Shown piece by piece: positions 1 through 8,812 of a stretch of 64,000 nt of DNA (positions are counted from its first letter, which is position 1; each line of letters starts with the position of its first letter). The notes beneath the pieces were generated by a model that was given only the letters and a program-made list of their open reading frames with translations, did not search any database and was not told where the DNA came from. The stretch is from positions 372,001 to 436,000 of the forward strand of contig NZ_VCPD01000003.1 of assembly GCF_005938215.1 (NCBI RefSeq). Reading direction: 5' to 3'. A program made the position numbers and the translations under genes. This DNA is from Ruegeria sediminis. GTDB taxonomy: Bacteria; Pseudomonadota; Alphaproteobacteria; Rhodobacterales; Rhodobacteraceae.

Positions 1-967
1 CGCCGCCCGTGTCGGTCGCCAGCCCGATGCGATGGCCCCGGGACATCAGCCCGGCCATGTCGAACAGGCCCGAACCGATGAAGGTGTTCGAGGTGGGGCA
101 ATGGATCAGCGCCGCGTCCACCTCGCGCAGCCTGTCGCGTTCGCGCGGTTCCAGATGGATGGCGTGACCGTATAGGCCGCGCCCGCCCAGCAGGCCGAAG
201 CTTTCGTAGGTGTCCAGATAGTCGCGTGCGGACGGGAACAGCGATCTGACCCATTCGATCTCGTCGGTCTGTTCGCTCAGGTGGGTCTGCATCAGGCAGT
301 CCGGATGTTCAGCCCAGAGTGCGCCCATGGCCTCGAGCTGCTCGGGCGTCGAAGTCGGAGAGAAGCGCGGCGTGATGGCGTAGGACAGCCGGTCCACCCC
401 GTGCCATTTCTGCAAGAGCGCCTTGGACTGGTCATAGGCGGTCCGCACGGTGTCGCGCAGCCCTTCGGGCGCGTTGCGGTCCATGCAGGTCTTGCCGGCG
501 ACGACGCGTTGCCCGCGCGACTGCGCCTCGGCGAAGAAGGCGTCCACGCTTTCGGGATGGATGGTGCAGAAGCTGCACATGGTCGTGGTCCCGTGGGCCG
601 CGGTCAGGTCCAGGTAGCGGGCGGCGATCCCGGCGGCGTAATCGGGCGCGGCGAATTTCATCTCTTCCGGAAAGGTATAGCTGTTCAGCCAATCGATCAG
701 CCGCTTGCCCCAGCTGGCGATCATGGCCGTCTGCGGATAGTGGACATGCGCGTCGACGAAACCCGCGAGGATCAGCTTTTCCCCGTGATCCGTCACTTCG
801 GCCCCGGGATGGGCCCTGGCAAGGTCCTGCGCGCCGCCGACCGCCGCAATCCTGCCGCCGGACAGAACCACGGCCTCGTTCACTTGCACCGCGTCCTCCG
901 GTTCGGCCTCGAAGGGCGATCCGGTGAAGGACAGAACGCGCCCTTTCAGAAGGGTATCCTGCGCCAT
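1..967 (-). CDS. guaD: Guanine deaminase, C-terminus cut by window edge
   Basis: Amidohydrolase that deaminates guanine to xanthine in purine salvage. Visible are the N-terminal beta-sandwich, the metal-binding HVHYPQ motif near residue 72, and further on QTHLSEQ and HCPTSN motifs typical of guanine deaminase within the amidohydrolase superfamily. The start ATG at 965-967 is preceded by a GGAG-like ribosome site. About 322 codons are present of a protein normally around 430-450, and the missing part lies outside the window. It is divergent from mgtE with a 138-bp gap. Substrate assignment rests on family motifs; a related aminohydrolase is the alternative. Confidence 0.88.
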   Translation of the reverse strand, partial: MAQDTLLKGRVLSFTGSPFEAEPEDAVQVNEAVVLSGGRIAAVGGAQDLARAHPGAEVTDHGEKLILAGFVDAHVHYPQTAMIASWGKRLIDWLNSYTFPEEMKFAAPDYAAGIAARYLDLTAAHGTTTMCSFCTIHPESVDAFFAEAQSRGQRVVAGKTCMDRNAPEGLRDTVRTAYDQSKALLQKWHGVDRLSYAITPRFSPTSTPEQLEAMGALWAEHPDCLMQTHLSEQTDEIEWVRSLFPSARDYLDTYESFGLLGGRGLYGHAIHLEPRERDRLREVDAALIHCPTSNTFIGSGLFDMAGLMSRGHRIGLATDTGG

Positions 968-1046
968 CTCGTCTTGATCTCCGCCTGTTTGGAACCGGTC
1001 CTCAGCATAGGTGGCGGGAAGATGCGGGTAAATCGCGCTATTGTCA

Positions 1047-1074
1047 TTGTTTTCAGGTAGCAGCTTCTTCTATT
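1047..1074 (+). promoter_or_regulatory. Possible promoter of mgtE
   Basis: TTGTTT at 1047-1052 and TCTATT at 1069-1074 are separated by 16 bp, 32 bp upstream of the mgtE ATG. The match to sigma-70 hexamers is only partial. The 138-bp divergent gap contains no recognisable magnesium riboswitch. Confidence 0.3.
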
Positions 1075-1105
1075 TAAGGGCCAATCAACGAGAAAGGGGC
1101 AGCGC

Positions 1106-2500
1106 ATGACGACAGGCGATGACACCGCTGGCACCGAACAATCCCGCGATGACGATGCCTATGCGCTGGACCGGAAGACCGTGGCGGCGATCCTCTACGC
1201 GGTGGACATCGAGGATCGGGACAAGCTTACCGAACTGATGGAGCCGCTGTACGCCGCGGACATCGCCGACCTTCTGGAACAGATCAACCCCTACGACAGA
1301 ACCCGGCTGATCCGCCTTTACGACCGCGAGTTCGACGGCGAGATCCTGTCGGAACTCGAAGAAGGCGTCCGCGAAGAGGTGATCCGCGTCCTGTCTCCGG
1401 ACGTTCTGGCCGAAGCCGTCCGCGATCTTGACAGCGACGATGTGGTCGATCTGCTGGAAGATCTGGACGAACCTGAACAGAAGGCCATTCTGGGGGTTCT
1501 CGAGGATGCCGAAAGGGTGGCGGCGCAAAAGGCGCTGTCCTACCCGGAAAACTCGGCCGGGCGCCTCATGCAGCGCGAAGTGGTCATGGCGCCCGAGCAC
1601 TGGACGGTGGGGCAGGCCATCGATTTCCTGCGCGCCAGCGACGACCTGCCCGAGCAGTTCTACCACATCATCCTGGTGGACCCGCGGCTCAAGCCGATTT
1701 CCTATGTGAGCCTGGGCAAGCTGATGGGAACCCGGCGCGAGGTGCCTCTCAAGGACATCGCGGAAGAGGATTTCCACGTCATTCCCATCGACCAGGACGA
1801 AGAAGACGTGGCCTATGCGTTCAACCAGTACCACCTGATCTCGGCCCCGGTCGTGGATCAGGATGGCCGGCTGGTCGGCGTCATCACCATCGATGACGCC
1901 ATGATCGTGCTGGACGAAGAATACGAAGAGGACATGCTGAGGCTGGCCGGCGTCAGCGACGACAGTTCGCTGTCCGACAGCGTGGCGACAACAAGCAGGC
2001 GCCGCCTGCCGTGGCTTGCGGTGAACCTGATTTCGGCCATCTGCGCCTCTCTGGTGATTTCCCAGTTCGAAGCCGAGATCGATCAATTGGTGGCTCTGGC
2101 GATCCTGATGCCTATCGTTGCATCCATGGGCGGCAACGCGGGAACGCAGTCCCTGACGGTGGCTGTCCGCGCGCTTGCCACGCGCGACCTGACCGGCTCG
2201 AACGTGGCGCGCGTGATCCGGCGGGAACTGATGGTCGGGATGCTCAACGGGTTGTGTTTCGCGATCGTGCTCGGGACCGTGGGGATGATGTGGTTCGCTT
2301 CTCCGATGCTTGGTGTCGTGATCGGCTCGGCTCTGGTCGTGAACATGATCATCGCGGGCTTTGCGGGTACGGTAGTACCTGTCGTGCTGGACCGTCTGGG
2401 CGTTGACCCGGCGCTGGCTTCGGGAACCTTCGTGACCACGACCACGGACGTCATGGGGTTCTTTATTTTTCTTGGGCTTGCCAGCGTGGTGTTGCTGTGA
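1106..2500 (+). CDS. mgtE: Magnesium transporter MgtE
   Basis: Inner-membrane Mg2+ channel of the MgtE/SLC41 family, 464 aa, the usual length. Domains in order are an acidic N-terminal helical domain (about 30-135), a CBS pair that senses cytoplasmic Mg2+ (about 150-280), and five membrane helices after about 300. The pore-region signature SMGGNAGTQS and the C-terminal TTTTDVMGF motif are present. A good AGAAAGGGG ribosome site precedes the ATG. The stop overlaps the GTG start of the folate gene by 4 bp (GTGA), so the two are likely co-translated. Confidence 0.95.
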   Translation: MTTGDDTAGTEQSRDDDAYALDRKTVAAILYAVDIEDRDKLTELMEPLYAADIADLLEQINPYDRTRLIRLYDREFDGEILSELEEGVREEVIRVLSPDVLAEAVRDLDSDDVVDLLEDLDEPEQKAILGVLEDAERVAAQKALSYPENSAGRLMQREVVMAPEHWTVGQAIDFLRASDDLPEQFYHIILVDPRLKPISYVSLGKLMGTRREVPLKDIAEEDFHVIPIDQDEEDVAYAFNQYHLISAPVVDQDGRLVGVITIDDAMIVLDEEYEEDMLRLAGVSDDSSLSDSVATTSRRRLPWLAVNLISAICASLVISQFEAEIDQLVALAILMPIVASMGGNAGTQSLTVAVRALATRDLTGSNVARVIRRELMVGMLNGLCFAIVLGTVGMMWFASPMLGVVIGSALVVNMIIAGFAGTVVPVVLDRLGVDPALASGTFVTTTTDVMGFFIFLGLASVVLL

Positions 2501-3063
2501 CCGAAACGACTGATCTGACCGAAGTGAAGGCCGCCGCGCGCAAGGCCGCCTTTGCCCGCCGCAAGCTGGCATTCGAAAGCCGCCCGCCGGGCGCCGCCGG
2601 CCGGCTGTCCGAAGTGCTGGCCGGTTATCGCGGCGTGCCCCTGTCGGGTTATGTGCCGATCCGAACTGAAATCGATCCCCTGCCGGCCATGGCCGAGGCC
2701 GCGGCCCATGGCCCGGTCGGCGTGCCGGTTATCCAGGGGCCGGGGCAGGCGTTGCGCTTTTCCCGATGGACCCCGGAAGGCCCCATGAAGGACGGGCCGT
2801 TCGGCGCGCGGGTGCCGGTGGCGGACGACTATTTCGATCCCGAAATCCTGATTGTTCCGCTGGTGGCCTTTGACGCGCAGGGCAGCAGGTTGGGGTATGG
2901 CGGCGGGTTCTATGACCGCACGCTGGAAGGTCTGCGCGCCAAAAGGCCGACGCTTGCCATCGGATTCGCCTTTGACGCGCAGGAGGCCGATCGCCTGCCG
3001 GTGGAACCGACCGACCAGCGGCTCGACATGATCGTCACCGAAAGCCGGGTGCTGAGTTTCTGA
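2497..3063 (+). CDS. 5-formyltetrahydrofolate cyclo-ligase
   Basis: ATP-dependent enzyme converting 5-formyl-THF to 5,10-methenyl-THF in folate one-carbon metabolism. At 188 aa it is normal for the family. The ATP/phosphate-binding signature GYGGGFYDR sits at about 133-141, preceded by LIVPLVAFD. Start is GTG at 2497, inside the mgtE stop (4-bp overlap), which indicates translational coupling. It ends 3 bp before a convergent DUF333 gene. Confidence 0.93.
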   Translation: MTETTDLTEVKAAARKAAFARRKLAFESRPPGAAGRLSEVLAGYRGVPLSGYVPIRTEIDPLPAMAEAAAHGPVGVPVIQGPGQALRFSRWTPEGPMKDGPFGARVPVADDYFDPEILIVPLVAFDAQGSRLGYGGGFYDRTLEGLRAKRPTLAIGFAFDAQEADRLPVEPTDQRLDMIVTESRVLSF

Positions 3064-3066
3064 ACG

Positions 3067-3303
3067 TCAGTTCTCGAAATGGCTCCGCAGGAACTCCCAC
3101 GCGTCGAGTTCCTGCCCGTCCGGCAGGATGCAGACGCCGTATTCGCTGCCATCCGCGTCCTTGCGGATCTGGTATTCCCCGTCATTCTCGACGCAGAAGG
3201 TGGCCGCCGGATTGGCCATGGACGTCTTGGTCTCGGGGGCCGACTTGGCGTAGGCGGCGCTGGCCATCACGGTGAGGACGGCGAAGCAGAGAATGGTTTT
3301 CAT
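3067..3303 (-). CDS. DUF333 family small exported protein
   Basis: A 78-aa protein with a Sec signal peptide (MKTILCFAVLTVMASAAYA, cleavage after AYA). A DUF333 module follows, with the NPAATFCVENDGEY stretch, conserved cysteines and GVCILPDGQELDAW. Members are often labelled putative hemolysin, but no activity is established for the domain. It probably acts in the periplasm. It is monocistronic, convergent with the folate gene and divergent from the phosphodiesterase downstream. Confidence 0.85.
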   Translation of the reverse strand: MKTILCFAVLTVMASAAYAKSAPETKTSMANPAATFCVENDGEYQIRKDADGSEYGVCILPDGQELDAWEFLRSHFEN

Positions 3304-3464
3304 CGAACGGATCCTTGATGGTTTGATTACGTCAGGTTGCAGCCGCCCGCAAAAATTTCAACCCCACGGCAAATTCAGGTCAGCCCAATTCCAAACACGG
3401 CCATGCCGCCACGGCGTCTGTTCCCGCTTGTCCTTGCCACACGCAACGCCTAGGACGGATGCCC

Positions 3465-4277
3465 ATGAAGATACTGTTTCTTGGTGATGTCATGGGCCGC
3501 GCCGGGCGCGCCGCCGTGCAAGAGCATCTGCCGCGCCTGCGCAAGGAGTGGCGGCTCGACTTCGTCGTGGTCAATGGCGAGAACGCCTCGAACGGCATGG
3601 GGCTCAGCGGCGAGCACGCCAAGCTGCTGCTCGAGGCCGGGGCCGATTGCCTGACGCTTGGGGATCACGCCTTCGACCAGAAGGACATGCTGCAGTTCAT
3701 CGAGACCGAGCCGCGCATCGTGCGGCCGCTCAACTACGCCAAGGGCGCGCCGGGGCGGGGCCATCGCCTGTATGCTGCGCCCGGCGGGCGCAAGGTGCTG
3801 GTGGTGCAGGTGCTGGGGCAGGTGTTCATGAAACGGCCCTTTGACGATCCGTTCTCGGCCATCGAGCCCGTGCTTAAGTCGCATCCGCGCGGCGGCCAGG
3901 CGCAGGCGGTGATCGTCGACATGCATTGCGAGGCGACCTCGGAAAAGATGGCGATGGGGCACTACTGCGACGGCCGGGCCAGTCTGGTCGTAGGCACGCA
4001 CACGCATGTTCCGACGGCGGACGCGCAGGTGCTTGCGGGCGGAACCGGGTATCTCAGCGACGCGGGCATGTGCGGCGATTATGATTCGGTGATCGGGATG
4101 GACAAGAAAGAGCCGATGCGCCGCTTCATCACCGGCATGGCCAAGGCGCGGTTCACGCCCGCGACCGGCGAGGCGACCCTGTCGGGTGTCCTTGTCGAGA
4201 CCGACGACCGGACCGGGGCCGCCAATTCGGTGCGCATGGTGCGTGTCGGTGGCCGGCTGGAGCAGGCAGGACCCTGA
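3465..4277 (+). CDS. YmdB-type metallophosphoesterase (TIGR00282)
   Basis: Cytoplasmic dinuclear-metal phosphoesterase of the YmdB family, 270 aa. Some relatives cleave 2',3'-cyclic nucleotides. Metal ligands are visible in order: FLGDVMGRAG, VVNGENASNG, GDHAFDQ, DMHCEATSEK and GTHTHVPTAD. Two ATGs lie 6 bp apart (3459, 3465). I chose 3465 because AGGA at 3452-3455 is then 9 bp away and the protein starts MKILFLGD as in relatives. The true substrate is not deducible here. Confidence 0.88.
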   Translation: MKILFLGDVMGRAGRAAVQEHLPRLRKEWRLDFVVVNGENASNGMGLSGEHAKLLLEAGADCLTLGDHAFDQKDMLQFIETEPRIVRPLNYAKGAPGRGHRLYAAPGGRKVLVVQVLGQVFMKRPFDDPFSAIEPVLKSHPRGGQAQAVIVDMHCEATSEKMAMGHYCDGRASLVVGTHTHVPTADAQVLAGGTGYLSDAGMCGDYDSVIGMDKKEPMRRFITGMAKARFTPATGEATLSGVLVETDDRTGAANSVRMVRVGGRLEQAGP

Positions 4278-4383
4278 AGCCGATCCTGCCTGACGCAGGA
4301 TGGGCTTGCCCGCCGCCCGGCAATGCGTGAAACTGCCCGACGGGCGATTGGTCCAGGCAAGAGTATCGGGCAGAATACCGCGA

Positions 4384-6162
4384 ATGCATCTCCTCCAGCT
4401 TTCAGATACCGGCAGCGCAATCCTCGCGCTGGTCATCGTCGCGGCCATGTTTGTCATGTTCCTGCGCGAAATATACCCGACCGAAGTGGTGGCCATCGTC
4501 GGCGTGGCGCTGATGCTGGTGACCGGGGTGCTGCCCTACCAGAACGGCCTGGCCGTGCTGGCGAACCCGGCGCCCTGGACCATCGCGGCGATGTTCATCA
4601 TCATGGGCGCCCTGGTCAGGACCGGGGCGCTTGACGCCTTCACGTCACAGGCGCAGAAGCAGGCGCAGACCAACCCCCGCATTGCCATCGCGCTGCTGAT
4701 GGGGTTCGTCGTGATCGCCTCGGCCTTCGTTTCGAACACGCCTGTGGTCGTGGTTATGATCCCGGTCTTCGTGCAGATCGCCCGCACGCTGAACGTACCG
4801 GCCTCGAAGCTGCTGATCCCGCTCAGCTACGCGGCGATCCTTGGCGGTACGCTTACGCTGATCGGAACCTCGACGAACCTCTTGGTGGACGGTGTGGCCC
4901 GCGCCCAGGGCCTGACCGCCTTCACGATTTTCGAGGTCACGCCGCTTGGGATCATCCTGGTGGCATACGGGATGCTCTACCTGCGTTTCGTCTCGCCGCA
5001 TCTGCTGCCCGAACGCGACAGCATGGCGACGATGCTGAGCGACCGGTCCAAGATGAAGTTCTTCACCGAGGCGGTCATTCCCCCGGACAGCAACCTGATC
5101 GGGCGCGAGGTGACGGGCGTCCAGTTGTTCAAGCGCCCGGGCGTCCGGCTGATCGACGTGATCCGCGGCGACGAATCGCTGCGCCGCAACCTGAAAGGCG
5201 TCGAGTTGCAGGTCGGCGACCGCGTCGTGCTGCGCACCCAGATGACCGAACTCCTGAGTTTGCAGAGCAACAAGGAACTCAAGCGCGTGGACCAGGTTTC
5301 GGCGGTCGAAACCAGGACGGTCGAAGTGCTGATCACGCCGGGCTGCCGGATGGTGGGGCGCACGCTTGGCGCGATGCGCTTGCGGCGGCGCTATGGCGTC
5401 TACGTTCTGGCCGTTCACAGGCGCAACCAGAACATCGGACGGCAGCTGGATCAGCTGGTGGTCCGCGTGGGGGATACGCTGCTGCTGGAAGGTTCGCCCG
5501 CGGACATCCAGAGGCTTGCGGCGGACATGGACATGGTGGACGTGTCGCAACCCTCGGGACGGGCCTACCGGCGCGGCCATGCCCCCATCGCGATCGCGTC
5601 CCTGATGGGGATCGTGCTGCTGGCGGCGCTGGGCGTCGCGCCGATCCTGTTGCTGTCGGTCCTGGCGGTGGCGATCGTGCTGGTCACGCGCTGCATCGAT
5701 GCCGACGAGGCGTTTTCGTTCGTCGAAGGCCGCCTGCTGGCACTGATCTTCGCCATGCTCGCGATCGGCGCGGCGCTGGAAAGCTCGGGCGCCGTCGAAC
5801 TGATCGTCAATGCCCTGGCGCCGGGCCTGACCATGGTGCCGCCCTTCATGGTCGTCTGGGCGGTGTACCTGCTGACGTCGGTCCTGACCGAGCTTGTGTC
5901 GAACAATGCGGTCGCCGTCGTGGTCACCCCCATCGCCATCGGGCTGGCGCAGGCCGTCGGCGTCGATCCGCGCCCGCTGGTGGTGGCGGTCATGGTGGCG
6001 GCGTCGGCGTCGTTCGCGACGCCCATCGGCTATCAGACCAACATGATGGTCTACGGTCCCGGGGGGTACAAATTCACCGATTTCATGCGCGTCGGCATTC
6101 CGCTGAACCTGTCGGTGGGATTGCTGGCGTCGTTGCTGATACCGCTCATCTGGCCGCTCTGA
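4384..6162 (+). CDS. SLC13-type permease with two RCK_C domains
   Basis: Inner-membrane anion symporter-like protein, 592 aa from the ATG at 4384. Membrane helices cover about 1-205 and 400-590. Between them are two TrkA-C (RCK_C) cytosolic domains (about 215-380), an arrangement common in bacterial citrate, sulfate or dicarboxylate-like permeases. SNT-type substrate motifs appear as VSNTPVVVVM and VSNNAVAVVV. The frame is open back to 4300, but those extra residues look non-conserved, so 4384 is preferred. Substrate unknown. A second member of the family lies at 11374-13146. Confidence 0.85.
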   Translation: MHLLQLSDTGSAILALVIVAAMFVMFLREIYPTEVVAIVGVALMLVTGVLPYQNGLAVLANPAPWTIAAMFIIMGALVRTGALDAFTSQAQKQAQTNPRIAIALLMGFVVIASAFVSNTPVVVVMIPVFVQIARTLNVPASKLLIPLSYAAILGGTLTLIGTSTNLLVDGVARAQGLTAFTIFEVTPLGIILVAYGMLYLRFVSPHLLPERDSMATMLSDRSKMKFFTEAVIPPDSNLIGREVTGVQLFKRPGVRLIDVIRGDESLRRNLKGVELQVGDRVVLRTQMTELLSLQSNKELKRVDQVSAVETRTVEVLITPGCRMVGRTLGAMRLRRRYGVYVLAVHRRNQNIGRQLDQLVVRVGDTLLLEGSPADIQRLAADMDMVDVSQPSGRAYRRGHAPIAIASLMGIVLLAALGVAPILLLSVLAVAIVLVTRCIDADEAFSFVEGRLLALIFAMLAIGAALESSGAVELIVNALAPGLTMVPPFMVVWAVYLLTSVLTELVSNNAVAVVVTPIAIGLAQAVGVDPRPLVVAVMVAASASFATPIGYQTNMMVYGPGGYKFTDFMRVGIPLNLSVGLLASLLIPLIWPL

Positions 6163-6273
6163 CCCCCGGCATCGGGCAGCGCATTACCGCCGATCCCGGC
6201 CGCCGCGGGTTGAATTCGCGTGGGATTGCACGATCTTGGACATGCTGCCGTAGAGAGAAAAGGGTTGTCGATC

Positions 6274-7020
6274 ATGCGTGTACAGGGAGTGTTTGCTGCG
6301 GGTTTGGCCGGGTTTCTGATCTGGGCCGGAGGGTATGACATGGCACAGGCCGGAACGGTTCAGGGCACCGCAACCTATCGCGAACGCATCGCCGTGCCGC
6401 CGGGCGCGGTCCTGGAGGTCGCCCTGATGGATGTGTCGCTGGCCGATGCTCCTGCGGTGGTTCTGTCGTCGCAACGCTATGCGCTGAAGGGCGTTCCCGC
6501 CGAATTCCAACTCAGCTATGACGACGCGCTGATCGCCAAGAACATGAGCTATGTCGTCCGGGCCTCGATCCGTGAGGCGGGGAAACTGCTCTTCACCACC
6601 GACACCGCCTATCCGGTGTTGACCCGTGGGGCCGGGGACACCGTCGATCTGGTGCTGGTCAGGGTCGCCGAGGAACGAGCGGCGGTTCTGGACAACACGA
6701 CATGGCAGGCGACCGAGCTGAACGGCCAGGCGCTGGAGGTCGAGAAAAAGCCCGAGCTCGCCTTTGCCGAGGCGGGAGCGATCAGCGGCAACGCCGGGTG
6801 CAACCGGTTTTCCGGACAGGCCGAAATCGCCGAGGGCGAGATCAGCTTTCCCGGAAACATGGCCGTCACGATGATGGCCTGCCCGCCGCCCTATGACGAG
6901 ATCGAACGGGACTTCCTGCAGACCCTGCCAACGGTTCAGGAATACTTCGTCGAAGGCGACCAACTGGTGCTGGCGAATGGCGCAGGGGATCTGGTCATGC
7001 GCTTCGAGGCCAAAAAGTAA
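6274..7020 (+). CDS. Exported YbaY-META domain protein
   Basis: A 248-aa secreted protein. A signal peptide ends near AQA about residue 27. A YbaY/YscW-like beta domain follows (about 30-130), with GTATYRERIAVPPGAVLEVALMDVS-type features. It is followed by a META (HslJ-like) domain (about 140-245) with GCNRFSG and TMMACP. Both modules are known from envelope and heat-shock-associated proteins of unclear biochemistry. The start at 6274 is supported by AGAGAGAAAAGGG just upstream and by the signal peptide. The in-frame ATG at 6220 would bury that signal. Confidence 0.85.
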   Translation: MRVQGVFAAGLAGFLIWAGGYDMAQAGTVQGTATYRERIAVPPGAVLEVALMDVSLADAPAVVLSSQRYALKGVPAEFQLSYDDALIAKNMSYVVRASIREAGKLLFTTDTAYPVLTRGAGDTVDLVLVRVAEERAAVLDNTTWQATELNGQALEVEKKPELAFAEAGAISGNAGCNRFSGQAEIAEGEISFPGNMAVTMMACPPPYDEIERDFLQTLPTVQEYFVEGDQLVLANGAGDLVMRFEAKK

Positions 7021-7064
7021 CGGTCCGCCTAAGGGCGTTCACCGGCGAACATCGGATCGAGAAA

Positions 7065-8222
7065 ATGAACAAACTGGGCTTCCGGCGCAGCCGGATCGCG
7101 GGTCTTGTCGGGATTGGCGTGCTGGCGATCATGGCGGCCTGCGCGCCGTTCGAGCGCGGAACGGAGATGACCGGGGACCGCACGGACGCACCCGAGGTCG
7201 TCTCGCGCGATCTGCGGTTCTGGGCGGATGACCCGGCAGGGTCGTTGGCCGCGCATCTGCCGCGTGGCCGCGACGTGCGGGATGTTCTGGTCCTGTCAGG
7301 CGGCGGCCCGGACGGGGCGTTCGGAGCCGGTGTCCTGACCGGTTGGACGGCCAAGGGAACCCGCCCCGAATTCGATGTCGTCACCGGCGTCAGCATCGGG
7401 GCGATCATCGCGCCCTACGCCTTTCTCGGGCCCGACTATGACCGCCGGCTCGAGGATCTGGTCCTGAACCGCACGGGCAAGCTGAAGCGGCCGGAACTGC
7501 GGGTTTCGGGGCTTTTGTTCGATGCCGGGGCCTTCGAGCGCAACGCCCTGTCGAACCTGGTGCAAACCGTGCTGACCCCGGACGTGATCGCCGCGATCGC
7601 GCGCGAACACCGGGAGGGCAGGCGGTTGTTCGTCGCGACCACCGATCTGGATGCGCAGCGCGTGGCGGTCTGGGACATCGGCGCGATCGCACAAATCGGC
7701 GGCGCCGAAGCGACGCAGGCCATTCAGGGCATCTTTGTCGCGGCTGCGGCGATACCAGCCGCCTTCACGCCCGTTCAGGTCTCGGCGCCGTCGGTGCTTG
7801 GGATCCGGGACGAATTGCATGCCGATGCGGGCGTCATCACGCAGTTCTGGGCGCCCGACCCGCGCGTGATCCGGCGCGAGGGCGGCGCCGGTGCGACCTA
7901 TCACATCATCGTCAACAACGCGGTCGAGGCGGATTTCGAGGTGATTCATCCCAATGCCGCCAGCCTGAGCGGGCGCGCCGTCACGACGCTGTTCCGCGCG
8001 GGGCTTCACGCGGATCTGGCGCTGACCGAAACGCTGCTGCGGCAGAGCGGGGCGAAGCTGTCGCTTGCCTATATCCGCCCGGACTGGCCGCTGGCCGCGC
8101 ACGCGCTGGACTTCACTCAGAGGCATTTGCAGGAAATCTATGCGCTCGGGCAGGCGGCGGCCCGCGACGGGACGGTCTGGACAGGGCGTGTTCCCGAAGG
8201 CTTTCGCGCCATCCCGCGCTGA
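7065..8222 (+). CDS. Patatin-like phospholipase lipoprotein
   Basis: Predicted membrane-anchored lipid acyl hydrolase, 385 aa. A lipobox-like IMAAC places the lipidated Cys at 26. The patatin oxyanion loop SGGGPDGAFGAG is at 78-89, the GVSIG nucleophile elbow has Ser110, and the dyad aspartate is in HADAG (Asp254). Canonical patatins have DGG/DGA at that site, so DAG is a mild variant. It follows the YbaY-META gene by 44 bp on the same strand, which suggests a shared envelope role. Substrate not deducible. Confidence 0.87.
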   Translation: MNKLGFRRSRIAGLVGIGVLAIMAACAPFERGTEMTGDRTDAPEVVSRDLRFWADDPAGSLAAHLPRGRDVRDVLVLSGGGPDGAFGAGVLTGWTAKGTRPEFDVVTGVSIGAIIAPYAFLGPDYDRRLEDLVLNRTGKLKRPELRVSGLLFDAGAFERNALSNLVQTVLTPDVIAAIAREHREGRRLFVATTDLDAQRVAVWDIGAIAQIGGAEATQAIQGIFVAAAAIPAAFTPVQVSAPSVLGIRDELHADAGVITQFWAPDPRVIRREGGAGATYHIIVNNAVEADFEVIHPNAASLSGRAVTTLFRAGLHADLALTETLLRQSGAKLSLAYIRPDWPLAAHALDFTQRHLQEIYALGQAAARDGTVWTGRVPEGFRAIPR

Positions 8223-8318
8223 GTGCGATCCACTTGCGCGCGCGGGGGGCGAGGCTGGCGCGGATGTCGTGTCTCGCCTAACATCTGCGGGCATGGACAC
8301 AGAAACCGGGATGCACCG

Positions 8319-8777
8319 ATGCCGTTCCATTTCCTGCATTCGCGCCTGAGTGACGCGCCGCTCCACATTCCCGAGATCGGGTTGAAGCTGCATGTGCGGA
8401 TGGAGCCCAGCGACAGCGACGGAAGCATGTCGATCATCGAAACCGAGAATGCGCCGGGTTTTGGTCCGCCGTTGCACCGGCACAGGGAAACCGAGATCTT
8501 CCGGGTTCTCGAAGGGAGATACCTGTACGAAATCGACGGAAAACGGTTCACCGCCGAAACCGGCGACGTGGTGACGATCCCCGGAGGCGCGGTCCATGCG
8601 TTCAGAAACGAGGCGTCGACGCCGTCACGGCAGCTTATCATGATCGTTCCGGGCCTGGACGCGGCTGCGTTTTTCTCGGGCCTTGCCGAAACGATGAAGG
8701 GCGGCAAACTGGATCCCGAATCCCTGAACGCCTTCAGCAGGAAGTGGCAGATCGAGTTCTTGGGCCCGCCGCTTTAG
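8319..8777 (+). CDS. Cupin domain protein
   Basis: A 152-aa single-domain cupin. Motif 1 is PPLHRHRETEIFRVLEGRY and motif 2 is GDVVTIPGGAVHAFRN, giving the His/Glu/His metal set. Such small cupins may be oxygenases, isomerases or binding proteins. Nothing here discriminates. I chose the ATG at 8319 (MPFHFLHSRL) because sequence upstream in the same frame is low-quality. It is convergent with the flavoprotein at 8813. Confidence 0.8.
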   Translation: MPFHFLHSRLSDAPLHIPEIGLKLHVRMEPSDSDGSMSIIETENAPGFGPPLHRHRETEIFRVLEGRYLYEIDGKRFTAETGDVVTIPGGAVHAFRNEASTPSRQLIMIVPGLDAAAFFSGLAETMKGGKLDPESLNAFSRKWQIEFLGPPL

Positions 8778-8812
8778 ACGGGAAACGCCGGAACCCCTTG
8801 TCGGACCCGCCG

